Source of the DNA: Brevundimonas sp. NIBR10 | GTDB lineage: Bacteria > Pseudomonadota > Alphaproteobacteria > Caulobacterales > Caulobacteraceae | Direction of reading: 5' to 3' | NCBI RefSeq assembly: GCF_027912515.1 | Contig: NZ_CP115464.1 | Span: forward strand, 1,426,001 to 1,490,000 | DNA: 64,000 nt | In this document: positions 53,402-62,401 of the stretch, in pieces | Numbering within the stretch: the stretch's first letter is position 1 | Layout: the number at the start of each line of letters is the position of its first letter | Program-made: the position numbers and the translations under genes | Notes under the pieces: model-generated | Told to the model about the DNA's origin: nothing | Seen by the model: the letters and a program-made list of their open reading frames with translations, nothing else | Databases searched by the model: none

Positions 53402-53775
53402 TGCGGCTGCTGCTCGACGCCAACATCGTCATCTGGCTGCTCGGAAGTCCGATCCGGATTTCACCCGCAGTGATCCGGACTTTAGAGGACGCCGACAACG
53501 ACCTGTTCGTAAGTACGGCGTCCTTGATGGAGATCGCCGCCAAGGCCTCGACAGGGCGTCTGATATTCGATCAGGAAGCGCGCCAGAAGGTTGAAGCGAT
53601 GTCCGACTGGCTGCCCGTGACAGCCGACCACGCCTGGAAGGTCCGAAACCTCCCGCCGATCCACAAGGATCCCTTTGACCGGGTCATCGTGGCCCAGGCG
53701 ATGATCGAGGGCATGACGCTCGTCACCGGCGACCGGATTCTGGCCGACTATGGGGTCTCGGTGATCCTGACCTGA
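53401..53775 (+). CDS. PIN-domain (VapC-like) toxin
   Basis: This 124-residue PIN ribonuclease has acidic residues in LLLDANIVIWLLG, STASLMEIAAK, PFDRVIVAQAMIEGMTLVTGD. These give the quartet Asp-Glu-Asp-Asp expected for metal-dependent RNA cleavage. Its target is unknown (other VapCs cut tRNA-fMet or rRNA). It is intact and coupled to its antitoxin. Confidence 0.92.
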   Translation: MRLLLDANIVIWLLGSPIRISPAVIRTLEDADNDLFVSTASLMEIAAKASTGRLIFDQEARQKVEAMSDWLPVTADHAWKVRNLPPIHKDPFDRVIVAQAMIEGMTLVTGDRILADYGVSVILT

Positions 53776-53777
53776 CC

Positions 53778-54221
53778 TCAGTTCCGCAGGTCGAACTTCT
53801 TGATGATGCCGGAGAAGGTCATCAACGTCCGCTGACCCGTCGTGATCTGGCCACGCACGAAGATCAACGAACCCCCCGCACGGACGACCTCTCCCGTCGC
53901 CTCGATCAGTTCCCCGACATAGCCGCCGTCGATCAGGGTGGAGTCCAGCTGCACCGTCACGCCGTTGCGTCCCTCCATCTCCTGATAGGCGGTCTGGAAC
54001 AGGGCGATGTCGGCGAAGGTCATCAGACAGCCGCCGTGCATGCGATTGCCCGCGTTCATGTGCTTGGGCTCGGCGCGAAAGGCGCAACGCATCCGGCCGT
54101 CGGGGTCGGGCCTGAAATAGAAGGGGCCGACCACCTGGTCGAAGGTGCCGTGCAGGTCATAGGTATGCCAACCGGCGAACTCGCCCTCGGTCACCGCCAG
54201 TTTCGCGACCATGTCCGTCAT
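53778..54221 (-). CDS. PaaI/hotdog-fold thioesterase
   Basis: This 147-residue hotdog protein has the PaaI-type active-site region KHMNAGNRMHGGCLMTFADI and a C-terminal LIFVRGQITTGQRTLMTFSG. It hydrolyses acyl-CoA thioesters of unknown chain. ATG 54221 is the start. It converges on the PIN toxin gene with two bases between stops. Confidence 0.9.
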   Translation of the reverse strand: MTDMVAKLAVTEGEFAGWHTYDLHGTFDQVVGPFYFRPDPDGRMRCAFRAEPKHMNAGNRMHGGCLMTFADIALFQTAYQEMEGRNGVTVQLDSTLIDGGYVGELIEATGEVVRAGGSLIFVRGQITTGQRTLMTFSGIIKKFDLRN

Positions 54222-54263
54222 CCTTGCCTTACGTTCGCGCCCGCAATGCCTCATACAGGCGCG

Positions 54264-54587
54264 ATGAGCGACCCCATCGAAACCGCAATCTTCGAAAAAC
54301 TGGCCCGCGTCGACCCCAAGGGCGACAATGGCAAGAGCATCGAACCCGCCGAAGTGGCCAAGGCCCTGCAACCCGAACAGTGGCAGCGCATGATGCCCAA
54401 GGTGCGCGGCGTGGCGCTGGGCCTGATGCGCCAGGGCCGGCTGACCATCACCAAGAAGGGCAAGGCGATCGATCCGAACGCCATGAAGGGCGTGATCCGC
54501 CTGCGCCTGCCCACGGCGGAAGAGACCGCTGCGGCGCTGGCGGCGCTTCCGCCGGTCGTCAACGAGGACGATGACGACTTCGCCTGA
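54264..54587 (+). CDS. DUF3253-family protein
   Basis: This 107-residue winged-helix-like protein, MSDPIETAIFEKLARVDPKG, EVAKALQPEQWQRMMPKVRG, ALGLMRQGRLTITKKGKAID, matches DUF3253, a small conserved alphaproteobacterial family of unknown role. It overlaps the start of the uracil-DNA-glycosylase-like gene by 17 bp, so the two are coupled. Confidence 0.8.
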   Translation: MSDPIETAIFEKLARVDPKGDNGKSIEPAEVAKALQPEQWQRMMPKVRGVALGLMRQGRLTITKKGKAIDPNAMKGVIRLRLPTAEETAAALAALPPVVNEDDDDFA

Positions 54588-55224
54588 GAGGTCCGCGCCT
54601 GATCTCGACGCCGTCCTCGCCGACATCCGCGCCTGTCGGGCGTGTCTGGGCGAACTCCCGCACACGCCGCGACCGGTGGTGCGGGTCTTTCCACAGACGC
54701 GGCTGCTGATCTGCGGCCAGGCGCCGGGGCGGCGCGTGCATGAGAGCGGCCTGCCCTTCACCGATCCGTCCGGCGACCGGCTGCGGGGCTGGATGGGTGT
54801 GGATTACGAGACCTTCTACGCCGATCACCGCATCGGCGTTGCGGCCCAGGCCTTCTGTTATCCGGGAACGGCCCCGAAGGGCGGAGACTACCCGCCGCCG
54901 CGACGCTGCGCCGAACTGTGGCGGCCCCGGCTGCTGGCCGCCCTGCCGCAGATGGAGCTGACCCTGCTGGTCGGCGGCTATGCCCAGGCCTGGGCGCTCG
55001 GCGCGCGGGCCAGGGACAACATGACCGAGACGGTGCGGGCCTGGCGAGACTTTGCGCCCACGATCCTGCCGATGCCGCATCCGTCCTGGCGCAACACGGC
55101 GTGGCTGCGCAAGAATTCCTGGTTCGACGCCGAGGTCGTGCCTTACTTGCGCAACAGGGTTCACGACATACTCTCCAACAACTCCGCTCATCCCGGCGAA
55201 AGCCGGGACCCACTTCTTTTGTGA
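54571..55224 (+). CDS. Uracil-DNA glycosylase family protein
   Basis: This 217-residue protein has the UDG fold motifs: LLICGQAPGRRVHESGLPFT (motif A region), a central LTLLVGGYAQAWALG, and motif B IPMPHPSWRN (seen as LPMPHPSWRNTAW). The N-terminal CRACLGELP recalls the Fe-S type UDGs, but only two cysteines are present. It is probably a DNA repair or editing enzyme. The final ~15 residues (AHPGESRDPLLL) are encoded by palindromic element D. Confidence 0.85.
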   Translation: MTTSPERSAPDLDAVLADIRACRACLGELPHTPRPVVRVFPQTRLLICGQAPGRRVHESGLPFTDPSGDRLRGWMGVDYETFYADHRIGVAAQAFCYPGTAPKGGDYPPPRRCAELWRPRLLAALPQMELTLLVGGYAQAWALGARARDNMTETVRAWRDFAPTILPMPHPSWRNTAWLRKNSWFDAEVVPYLRNRVHDILSNNSAHPGESRDPLLL

Positions 55225-55310
55225 CGCACGGCGTCTGGGATTTTCTGTCGATGCGAACCCTTCGCCTCCGGTCGCCCAAAGCACTGGGTCCCGGCCTTCG
55301 CCGGGATGAG
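55187..55310. repeat. Palindromic repeat element D (124 bp)
   Basis: The 26-bp terminal inverted repeats (55187-55212 and 55285-55310) agree at 25 positions and are built on CTCATCCCGGCGAA.GCCGGGACCCA. This arm is the widely seen GGTCCCGGC..TCGCCGGGA motif of alphaproteobacterial repeats. It lies across the end of the UDG-family gene and the presumptive start of the lipoprotein hydrolase gene. Confidence 0.85.
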
Positions 55311-56339
55311 CGGAAGAGAGTGGGTCTGGCAGTCCTCGCAGCCCTTGCCCTGGCCTCCTGCACAACCCCCTATGTCCAGCCGCCGCTGACGCCACCCGCC
55401 GCCTTCGCAGGGCCCATGATCGTCGAGCCCGCGCGGCCGGGATCGCCCGGGGCCTTCATCGTCCAGGACGGCGCGCGCCTGCCCTTCCTGCGCTGGAGCC
55501 CGGCGAACGCACAGCCTGACGTCGTCATTGTCGCCCTGCACGGCATGAATGACCACGACGCCTCCTTCAGACTCGCGGGGCCGTGGTGGGCGCAAGCCGG
55601 CATCGAGACCTGGAGCTACGACCAGCGCGGCTTCGGCCGGGCCCCCGGACGGGGCATCTGGGCGGGGGAGGCGAGCATGGTCGAGGATCTTCGCACCATC
55701 ACCGCCCTGGTCCGCGCGCGACGTCCCAATGCCACGATCGCGGTGGTGGGCGAGAGCATGGGCGGGTCGGTGGCGGCGGCCGCCTTCGCCTCGGACCGGG
55801 CCCCCGACGCCGACCGGCTGATCCTGCTGGCCCCCGGCGTCTGGGGCTGGTCCAGCCAGAACATCGCCAACCGCACCAGCCTGTGGATCGCCGCCCGGGC
55901 CCTGGGTTCGACGGCGGTCCAGCCGCCCGATTTCATCGCCCGCCACATCCTGGCCTCGTCCAACCTGGCCGAACTGGTCAGGAACGGCGACGACCCCGAC
56001 AGCATCCTGTCCACCCGGTTCGACACCATCTCGGGCCTGGTCAGCCTGATGGAGACGGCGTCGAACAGCCTGGGCCGCACCCGCATCCCGACCCTGCTGA
56101 TGTACGGTGCCCAAGATCAGGTGGTCGAGCCCGGCCCCATGCGTCGCGCCCTGATCCGCGCAGGCGACGCGCCCAACCTGCGCACCGCCTGGTATCCCGA
56201 CGGCTGGCATTTGCTGAATCGCGACCTCGATGCGGAGGTCGTCTATGGCGACGTGGCGGCGTGGTTGCGCAGTCCGGACCCGCTCGCACCGCTGCCGTCC
56301 GGGGCAGGCCCGGTCCAACCGCAGCTCAAGCATCGCTAG
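55251..56339 (+). CDS. Lipoprotein alpha/beta hydrolase (monoacylglycerol-lipase-like)
   Basis: From ATG 55251 the protein has 362 residues. The charged n-region (MRTLRLRSPKALGPGLRRDE) is encoded by repeat element D; the hydrophobic core and lipobox LAVLAALALASC follow, giving a lipidated Cys ~35. The catalytic fold has VVIVALHGMNDHDASF, the nucleophile elbow VGESMGGSVAAAAF, the acid in LMYGAQDQVVEPG and the His in PDGWHLLNRDL. A GTG at 55320 would remove the positive n-region and weaken export, so 55251 is preferred but uncertain. Confidence 0.83.
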   Translation: MRTLRLRSPKALGPGLRRDERKRVGLAVLAALALASCTTPYVQPPLTPPAAFAGPMIVEPARPGSPGAFIVQDGARLPFLRWSPANAQPDVVIVALHGMNDHDASFRLAGPWWAQAGIETWSYDQRGFGRAPGRGIWAGEASMVEDLRTITALVRARRPNATIAVVGESMGGSVAAAAFASDRAPDADRLILLAPGVWGWSSQNIANRTSLWIAARALGSTAVQPPDFIARHILASSNLAELVRNGDDPDSILSTRFDTISGLVSLMETASNSLGRTRIPTLLMYGAQDQVVEPGPMRRALIRAGDAPNLRTAWYPDGWHLLNRDLDAEVVYGDVAAWLRSPDPLAPLPSGAGPVQPQLKHR

Positions 56340-56451
56340 GCGAGGCACTGTGCCGTTCCGCTGGTCTGGCCCACCACGCTGCGGCGAGCCGAATCTGGTC
56401 TATAGTGACGGTTGGCAGGGGCCGGCCCCGGTCGGCCTTCAGGGGGATAGG

Positions 56452-57159
56452 ATGGCGGATACCGAAAAGCCGGCTCAGGCCCTGGCGGACGATGTGCTGG
56501 GATTTGGCGCAAGCGAGCTGGTCACCGTCAGGGATCTGGTCCTGCGCCCGGGCGCTGTGCTGCAGGCCTGGATGGAGCAGGGGGCCCACGGGGGCGGTGC
56601 CTATGCACGACCGCTGCGGCTCTACCTCGCGCTGAACGCGATCCTGATGCTGCTCCTGTTTCTTCGGGGAGGTGCCGGGTACATGCTGGAGGGCCTGCCT
56701 GCCGGGTTCATCGACCCGCTTGTCGCGAACGCGGGCAAGTCCAGGGACGCCTTCATCGCCGACGCCGACGGCTGGATGACTCTGGTGATGGTGCCGTTGC
56801 TGTCCCTCTTTTACGCCTTGGCGGCGGCCCCGCTGCTTCGTCTTTGGGACAGGGCGGATCTGGGCTGGCGTCGCGGGTTCCGGGCGGCCTTCGGCTGGCT
56901 GTGCGCCTGGACCGTCCTGATGCTGCCGATCGCGTGGTGGGGCTATGGTACCGGACCGCTGGCCGGCCTCGTGTCCCTGGCCATCATCATCCTGGGCCTC
57001 GTCGCCTTCCTGCGGATGGGCCGGGGCCGATGGTTCAGGTCGTGGTTGGCGGGAGTGGGCAAGGCGCTCCTGCTGATGCTCTGCGTCCAGATCGCCGCAG
57101 TCTTCGGCGGTACGCTGGTCATCGGCATCGGCCTTCTCGGCGCGGCCGCGACGCCCTGA
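56452..57159 (+). CDS. DUF3667-like multi-pass membrane protein
   Basis: This 235-residue protein has an N-terminal segment TVRDLVLRPGAVLQAWMEQG, then YARPLRLYLALNAILMLLLFL. This resembles the DUF3667 pattern, in which a short amphipathic part precedes the first helix. About five hydrophobic helices follow. ATG 56452 has GGGGG and AGG near it. Function is unknown. It ends about 110 bases before fliF. Confidence 0.7.
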   Translation: MADTEKPAQALADDVLGFGASELVTVRDLVLRPGAVLQAWMEQGAHGGGAYARPLRLYLALNAILMLLLFLRGGAGYMLEGLPAGFIDPLVANAGKSRDAFIADADGWMTLVMVPLLSLFYALAAAPLLRLWDRADLGWRRGFRAAFGWLCAWTVLMLPIAWWGYGTGPLAGLVSLAIIILGLVAFLRMGRGRWFRSWLAGVGKALLLMLCVQIAAVFGGTLVIGIGLLGAAATP

Positions 57160-57187
57160 CGCGTCCGGCGTGACGATCGCCGAGGAT

Positions 57188-57203
57188 TTTAACCCCCCTT
57201 AAC
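57188..57203 (+). promoter_or_regulatory. CtrA-like box upstream of fliF
   Basis: TTTA(57188)-N7-TTAAC(57199) lies in the AT-containing segment 67 bases before the fliF start. Early flagellar operons of Caulobacterales are under CtrA. One half-site has a mismatch; the TTAA-TTAA reading would have six bases between halves. No sigma54 -24/-12 motif was seen here. Confidence 0.5.
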
Positions 57204-57269
57204 GCGGCATTTACCACGCAGGCGGCAGTTTCTGCCTAGCGGGGCATACGGGCTCCCCCGTTTCAGTAT

Positions 57270-58919
57270 GTGTGGGGACGCGTGGGCGGCTTTACGGCGG
57301 CGTTGCAGAGATTTGGGATCGGGCGCCTCGCCATGGTGCTGGGCGTCGGCGCGGGTGTCGCGGCGGTGCTCGTCCTGTTGATGATGCGCGTCGGCCAGTC
57401 GCCGGACGCCCTGCTCTATTCCAACCTGGACCTGAAGGAGGCGGGCGACATCACCGCCTCGCTGGAACAGGCAGGCATCAAGTACAAGACCCAGGGCGAC
57501 GGCTCGACCATCATGGTCAACCGCGACGAGGTCGGCACCGCCCGGATGATGGTGGCCCAGAAGGGTCTCGTGACCTCGGGCTCGGTCGGATACGAGCTGT
57601 TCGACAACCAGTCGGTGCTGGGCCAGACCGAGTTCCAGCAGAACCTCAATGAAAAGCGCGCCCTCGAAGGCGAGCTGTCGAGGAACATCCTGTCGTTCCG
57701 GGGCATCTCCTCGGCCAAGGTGATGATCGCCCTGCCGCGCCGCGAGATGTTCGCCAGTGACACCGCCGAGCCCACGGCGGCGGTCACCGTCGGCGTCGGC
57801 GGTCGCGCCCTGACCGGCGACCAGATTCAGGCCATCCGCAACGTCGTCGCCTCCTCCGTGCCCGGCCTGAAGCCCGAGCGGGTCACGGTCACCGACACCG
57901 CCAACCGCACCCTCGCGGCTGGTTCCGCAGACGGCGGCTTCTCGGCTGCCTCGGCCTCCGACGCCAAGAACGAGGCGGAGATGCAGCTCCAGGCCCGCAT
58001 CCTGGACATCGTCGAAGGCGTCGTCGGTCCCGGCGCCGCGCGCGTCCAGGTCACCGCCGAGATCGACCACAGTCGCGCCACCACCCAGGAACAACGCTTC
58101 GATCCCGACGGCCAGGTCGTCCGCTCGACCTCCACCAACGGCACCGAGTCGACCGACACGACGGGTCAGCCGGACGGCGGTGCCACGGCGACCAACAACA
58201 TCCCCGGCGGCGCGCCCCCGGCCACCACTCCGATCGGGTCCTCCGACAAAGCCAACACAGAGACCACCAACTACGAAATCTCCAACACCACCACGACCAC
58301 CATCCGCGAGGCGGGCGAGGTGCAGAAGCTGGCCGTCGCGGTCGCCGTCGACGGCGTCTGGACCCCGGCCGCCGACGGCCAGGGCGAGCCGACCTTCGCG
58401 CCCCGCTCGGCCGAGGACATCGCCAAGATCGACGCCCTGGTGAAGGCCGCCATCGGCTTCGATCAGCCGCGCGGCGACCAGGTCAAGGTCGAGGCCATTC
58501 GTTTCAGCCGCGACACCTCGGGTGCGGGCGGCACCGAGGCCAAGGCCTCCATGCTGGACTTCACCAAGAACGACATCATGCGCGGCGTCGAACTGCTGGT
58601 GCTGCTGGTGACCGGCCTGCTGCTGATCTTCTTCGTGCTGAGGCCGTTGCTGAAGTCGGCGACCGGCGGCGCGGGCGGCGGCCCTCTGGCCATGGCCGTG
58701 GCGGGTCCCGGCGGGCCGGGTGTTACCCAGCTTCAGGCCACCCTGGCGGGCGGCCAGCCCATGCTCGGCGGCCCTCCGTCGGAGATGGATCAGCGGCTCG
58801 ACATCGCCCGCATCGAGGGACAGGTGAAGGCCTCCTCGGTCAAGAAGGTCGCCGAATTCGTCGAAAAGCACCCGGATGAGTCCACCGCCATCCTGCGCAG
58901 CTGGGTGCACGAAAGCTGA
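57270..58919 (+). CDS. fliF: Flagellar MS-ring protein FliF
   Basis: This 549-residue inner-membrane ring protein has an N-terminal helix ([20 protein letters not shown]) and a YscJ/FliF domain with [20 protein letters not shown] and [23 protein letters not shown] long periplasmic loop, rich in Thr/Asn/Gly (~290-370), leads to the second helix ([18 protein letters not shown]) and the C-terminal FliG-binding tail. GTG 57270 is assigned. It begins the operon fliF-fliG-fliH-fliN-flbD. Its TGA overlaps fliG by one base. Confidence 0.96.
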   Translation: MWGRVGGFTAALQRFGIGRLAMVLGVGAGVAAVLVLLMMRVGQSPDALLYSNLDLKEAGDITASLEQAGIKYKTQGDGSTIMVNRDEVGTARMMVAQKGLVTSGSVGYELFDNQSVLGQTEFQQNLNEKRALEGELSRNILSFRGISSAKVMIALPRREMFASDTAEPTAAVTVGVGGRALTGDQIQAIRNVVASSVPGLKPERVTVTDTANRTLAAGSADGGFSAASASDAKNEAEMQLQARILDIVEGVVGPGAARVQVTAEIDHSRATTQEQRFDPDGQVVRSTSTNGTESTDTTGQPDGGATATNNIPGGAPPATTPIGSSDKANTETTNYEISNTTTTTIREAGEVQKLAVAVAVDGVWTPAADGQGEPTFAPRSAEDIAKIDALVKAAIGFDQPRGDQVKVEAIRFSRDTSGAGGTEAKASMLDFTKNDIMRGVELLVLLVTGLLLIFFVLRPLLKSATGGAGGGPLAMAVAGPGGPGVTQLQATLAGGQPMLGGPPSEMDQRLDIARIEGQVKASSVKKVAEFVEKHPDESTAILRSWVHES

Positions 58920-59962
58920 TGGCAAAGCAGGCTGGAAGTACCAAAAAGGCTTCGGTCGAGGACGCCAAGAAGCTGACCGGGCCTGAGAAGGCTGCGGTCA
59001 TCCTGCTGTCGCTGGGCGAAGAACACACCCAGCTGTGGAAGAACCTCGACGACGAGGAGATCAAGGAGATCTCCCAGGCCATGGCGAGCCTCGGCACCGT
59101 CTCCTCGAACGTGGTCGAGGAACTGATGATGGAGTTCGTCTCCGGAATGAGCGGTTCCGGTGCGGTCCTGGGGTCGTTCGAACAGACCCAGAAGCTGCTG
59201 GCCGCCTTCCTGCCGCCCGATCGCGTCGACGGCCTGATGGAGGAAATCCGCGGTCCCGCCGGCCGGACCATGTGGGACAAGCTGGGCAATGTGAACGAAA
59301 GCGTCCTCGCCAACTATCTGAAGAACGAATACCCCCAGACGGTCGCGGTCGTTCTGTCCAAGATCAAGCCCGAGCATGCCTCCCGCGTCCTCACCGCCCT
59401 GCCCGAGGATTTCGCCCTGGAATGCGTCCAGCGCATGCTGCGCATGGAGCCGGTGCAGCGCGATATCCTGGACAAGATCGAACAGACCCTGCGCACCGAG
59501 TTCATGTCCAACCTGGCGCGGACGTCCAAACGCGACAGCCACGAGATGATGGCCGACATCTTCAATTCGTTCGATCGCCAGACCGAGGCCCGGTTCATTG
59601 GCGCGCTGGAGGAACGCAACCGCGAGGCGGCCGAGCGGATTCGCGCCCTGATGTTCGTGTTCGAGGACCTGTCAAAGCTCGATCCCGGCGGGGTCCAGAC
59701 CCTGTTGCGCGTGGTCGAGAAGGACAAGCTCGCCCTGGCGCTGAAGGGGGCGTCCGAAACCCTGCGCGAGATGTTCTTCACCAACATGAGCGAGCGTGCC
59801 TCCAAGATCATGCGCGAGGATATGGAATCCATGGGCCCGGTCCGGCTCAAGGACGTCGACTCGGCCCAGATGGCCATGGTCCAGGCGGCCAAGGATCTGG
59901 CGGCCAAGGGCGAGATCATGCTGGCCGGTGCCGGCGGCGCCGACGACGAGCTGATCTACTGA
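58919..59962 (+). CDS. fliG: Flagellar motor switch protein FliG
   Basis: This 347-residue C-ring protein has an N-terminal FliF-binding domain ([20 protein letters not shown]), a middle domain with the EHPQ-type region, here [12 protein letters not shown], and the C-terminal torque domain ([39 protein letters not shown]) carrying the charged motor residues. Length is normal. It is second in the early flagellar operon. Confidence 0.96.
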   Translation: MAKQAGSTKKASVEDAKKLTGPEKAAVILLSLGEEHTQLWKNLDDEEIKEISQAMASLGTVSSNVVEELMMEFVSGMSGSGAVLGSFEQTQKLLAAFLPPDRVDGLMEEIRGPAGRTMWDKLGNVNESVLANYLKNEYPQTVAVVLSKIKPEHASRVLTALPEDFALECVQRMLRMEPVQRDILDKIEQTLRTEFMSNLARTSKRDSHEMMADIFNSFDRQTEARFIGALEERNREAAERIRALMFVFEDLSKLDPGGVQTLLRVVEKDKLALALKGASETLREMFFTNMSERASKIMREDMESMGPVRLKDVDSAQMAMVQAAKDLAAKGEIMLAGAGGADDELIY

Positions 59963-59963
59963 C

Positions 59964-60626
59964 ATGACCCACGTCGCCCCCCTCAACTCCCGTCCCTTCT
60001 CCTTCGACACCGAGTTCGCCTCGGACGGATCGACGACGCGGACCGGCGCGGCCTTCGTCCCGACCAAGCGTGCCTATCTGCCGGCCGAGGTCGAGGCCCT
60101 GGTCGCGCAGGGACGGCTGGAAGCCCGCGAGGCCGCCCTTGCCGAGGTCGAAAGCCTACAGGCCATGGCCCTGGTTACAATCGGACAGGCCATCGCGGCC
60201 TCGGCTCCGGCCCTGGGCCAGGTCGCCCAGGCCCACCGCGAACAGTCGGCCGAACTGGCCCTGGCCGCCGCCCGGGTCATCGCCACCGCCGCGCTGGACC
60301 GCTTCCCGGCCGGTCCATTGCAGGAGGCGCTGGAACAGCTCGGCTCAGAGATCGATGCTGCGCCCCGGCTGGTGATCCGCGCGCGGGGCCTGGACGAGAC
60401 GGTGCAGGCCCGGCTTCAGGCCGTCTGCGCCGATGCCGGCTTCTCGGGCCTGATCGCCTTCCGGGACGATCCGGGCATGGCCACCGCCGCCTTCCAGCTC
60501 GAATGGGCCGACGGCCGCGCCGACTACGATCCGGCCGAGGCCGCTGCCCGCATGGGCGAGGCCCTGGCCGCCGCCCTCGCCGCCGAGGCCGGACATGCTG
60601 AAACCCTGAACGGGAGCCCCCACTGA
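59964..60626 (+). CDS. fliH: Flagellar export stator protein FliH/FlbE
   Basis: This 220-residue protein occupies the FliH/FlbE position of the Caulobacter operon. The N-terminal part is Pro/Thr-rich. The middle is a long helical Ala/Glu/Gln region (QGRLEAREAALAEVESLQAM, QAHREQSAELALAAARVIAT), and the C-terminal domain (LVIRARGLDETVQARLQAVC) resembles the FliH/YscL V-ATPase-stator-like fold. Sequence similarity is low, as usual; the assignment rests largely on position. The alternative name flbE is used in Caulobacter. Confidence 0.85.
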   Translation: MTHVAPLNSRPFSFDTEFASDGSTTRTGAAFVPTKRAYLPAEVEALVAQGRLEAREAALAEVESLQAMALVTIGQAIAASAPALGQVAQAHREQSAELALAAARVIATAALDRFPAGPLQEALEQLGSEIDAAPRLVIRARGLDETVQARLQAVCADAGFSGLIAFRDDPGMATAAFQLEWADGRADYDPAEAAARMGEALAAALAAEAGHAETLNGSPH

Positions 60627-60955
60627 TGGCTGACGATTTCGCCCTGGAGGAATTCGGCGCCTCCACCGCCCTGGCCACCGCTGACGAAGGGGGCGACAAG
60701 AGCGCCACCGATCTGGCCACCGTCTTCGATGTGCCGGTCAACATTTCGGCCGTTCTGGGCAAGGCCCACATGACCGTGGCGCAACTGCTGAAACTGAACC
60801 GGGGATCGGTGCTGGAGCTGGACCGCAAGGTCGGCGAGGCCATCGACATCTTCGTCAACAACCGTCTGGTCGCCCGCGGGGAGGTCGTCGTCGTCGAGGA
60901 TCGCCTGGGCGTGACCATGACGGAAATCATCAAGACCGAGGACTCGGCCGCCTAG
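60626..60955 (+). CDS. fliN: Flagellar motor switch protein FliN
   Basis: This 109-residue C-ring protein has the SpoA fold: DLATVFDVPVNISAVLGKAH, MTVAQLLKLNRGSVLELDRK, IFVNNRLVARGEVVVVEDRL. The acidic/Ala N-terminus is typical. The start shares one base with the fliH stop. It forms the base of the switch complex with FliM (not in the window). Confidence 0.95.
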   Translation: MADDFALEEFGASTALATADEGGDKSATDLATVFDVPVNISAVLGKAHMTVAQLLKLNRGSVLELDRKVGEAIDIFVNNRLVARGEVVVVEDRLGVTMTEIIKTEDSAA

Positions 60956-60993
60956 GCGGTCGGTCACGCGTAAGAGCTTAGAGGAGAAGACCG

Positions 60994-62397
60994 ATGCGGC
61001 TTCTGGTGGTGGGTCGGCTGAGCGGACAGCTCGCGGCGGCGGTGAAGATGGCCATGGCGCACGGCGCCAAGGTCCAGCACGTCGAACGCACCGATCAGGC
61101 GACGGAACAACTGCGCCGCGGGCAGGGGGCCGACCTGCTGATGGTCGACTACAACCTGGACATCGCCGGGCTGATCGCCGCCAACGACGCCGAGCGGATC
61201 CATGTGCCTGTGGTCGCCTGTGGCGTCGACAACGATCCGGTCAAGGCCGCCGCCGCCATCCGCGCCGGGGCCAAGGAGTTCATCCCGCTTCCGCCCGAAG
61301 CCGATCTGATCGCCGCCGTCCTGTCGGCCGTCGCCGACGACGAGCGCCCGCTGATCTCGGCCGATCCGTCGATGCAGGCCGTGGTCAAGCTGGCCGACCA
61401 GGTCGCCCGCTCCGAAGCCTCGATCCTTATCACCGGCGAAAGCGGTGTCGGTAAGGAAGTCATGGCGCGCTATCTGCACGTCAACTCCAAGCGCGCCGAA
61501 CGCCCCTTCATCAGCGTCAACTGCGCCGCCATCCCCGACAACCTGCTGGAATCCGAACTGTTCGGGCACGAGAAGGGCGCCTTCACCGGCGCCGTGGCCC
61601 GCCGCATCGGCAAGTTCGAGGAGGCCGACGGCGGCACCCTGCTGCTGGACGAAATCAGCGAAATGGACGCCCGGCTCCAGGCCAAGCTGCTGCGCGCTAT
61701 CCAGGAGCGGATCATCGACCGGGTCGGCGGCACCAAGCCCGTGCCCGTCAACATCCGCATCATTGCCACCTCCAACCGCGACCTGGCCAAGGCCGTGGCC
61801 GAGGGCACGTTCCGCGAAGACCTTCTGTATCGCCTGAACGTCGTCAACCTGCGCCTGCCCGCCCTGCGCGAGCGGCCCGGCGACGTGGCGGTCCTGGCCG
61901 ATCATTTCGTCAAGAAATACGCCGCCGCCAATGGCGTGCCGGTGCGCCCATTGTCCGTGGATGCCCGTCGTGCGCTGGCCGCCCACCGCTGGCCCGGCAA
62001 CGTCCGTGAGCTGGAAAACGCCATGCACCGCGCCGTCCTGCTGGCCGTCGGTCCCGAGATCGACGCCGAGGCCATCCGCCTGCCCGACGGCCAACCCTTG
62101 ATGGGTGCGGTCGCGGGTGCCGACGCAGGGCAGGGGGGGCTCGCCGCCCGCGCCGCCCAGACCGCCGATGCCGTGTCGCGCGCCTATGTCGGCCAGACCG
62201 TCGCCCAGATGGAAAAGACCCTGATCCTCGACACCCTGACCCACTGCCTGGGCAACCGCACTCACGCCGCCAACATCCTGGGCATCTCGATCCGGACGCT
62301 CCGCAACAAGCTCAACGAATACGCCGACGAGGGCACCTCGATCATCGCCCCCCAGACGGGCATCGCTACCGGCGGCTATTCGTCCAGCGCGGCCTGA
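60994..62397 (+). CDS. flbD: Sigma54-dependent activator FlbD
   Basis: This 467-residue bEBP has a receiver-like N-terminal domain that lacks the usual acidic pocket (MRLLVVGRLSGQ instead of VDDD). The AAA+ core has Walker A TGESGVGKEVMARYLH, the sigma54-contact loop GAFTGAVARRIGKFEEADGG, and the arginine finger region. A Fis-type HTH (LGNRTHAANILGISIRTLRN) ends it. In Caulobacter FlbD drives class III/IV flagellar genes after FliX signals basal-body assembly. It is last gene of the early operon here. Confidence 0.96.
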   Translation: MRLLVVGRLSGQLAAAVKMAMAHGAKVQHVERTDQATEQLRRGQGADLLMVDYNLDIAGLIAANDAERIHVPVVACGVDNDPVKAAAAIRAGAKEFIPLPPEADLIAAVLSAVADDERPLISADPSMQAVVKLADQVARSEASILITGESGVGKEVMARYLHVNSKRAERPFISVNCAAIPDNLLESELFGHEKGAFTGAVARRIGKFEEADGGTLLLDEISEMDARLQAKLLRAIQERIIDRVGGTKPVPVNIRIIATSNRDLAKAVAEGTFREDLLYRLNVVNLRLPALRERPGDVAVLADHFVKKYAAANGVPVRPLSVDARRALAAHRWPGNVRELENAMHRAVLLAVGPEIDAEAIRLPDGQPLMGAVAGADAGQGGLAARAAQTADAVSRAYVGQTVAQMEKTLILDTLTHCLGNRTHAANILGISIRTLRNKLNEYADEGTSIIAPQTGIATGGYSSSAA

Positions 62398-62401
62398 TCT
62401 G

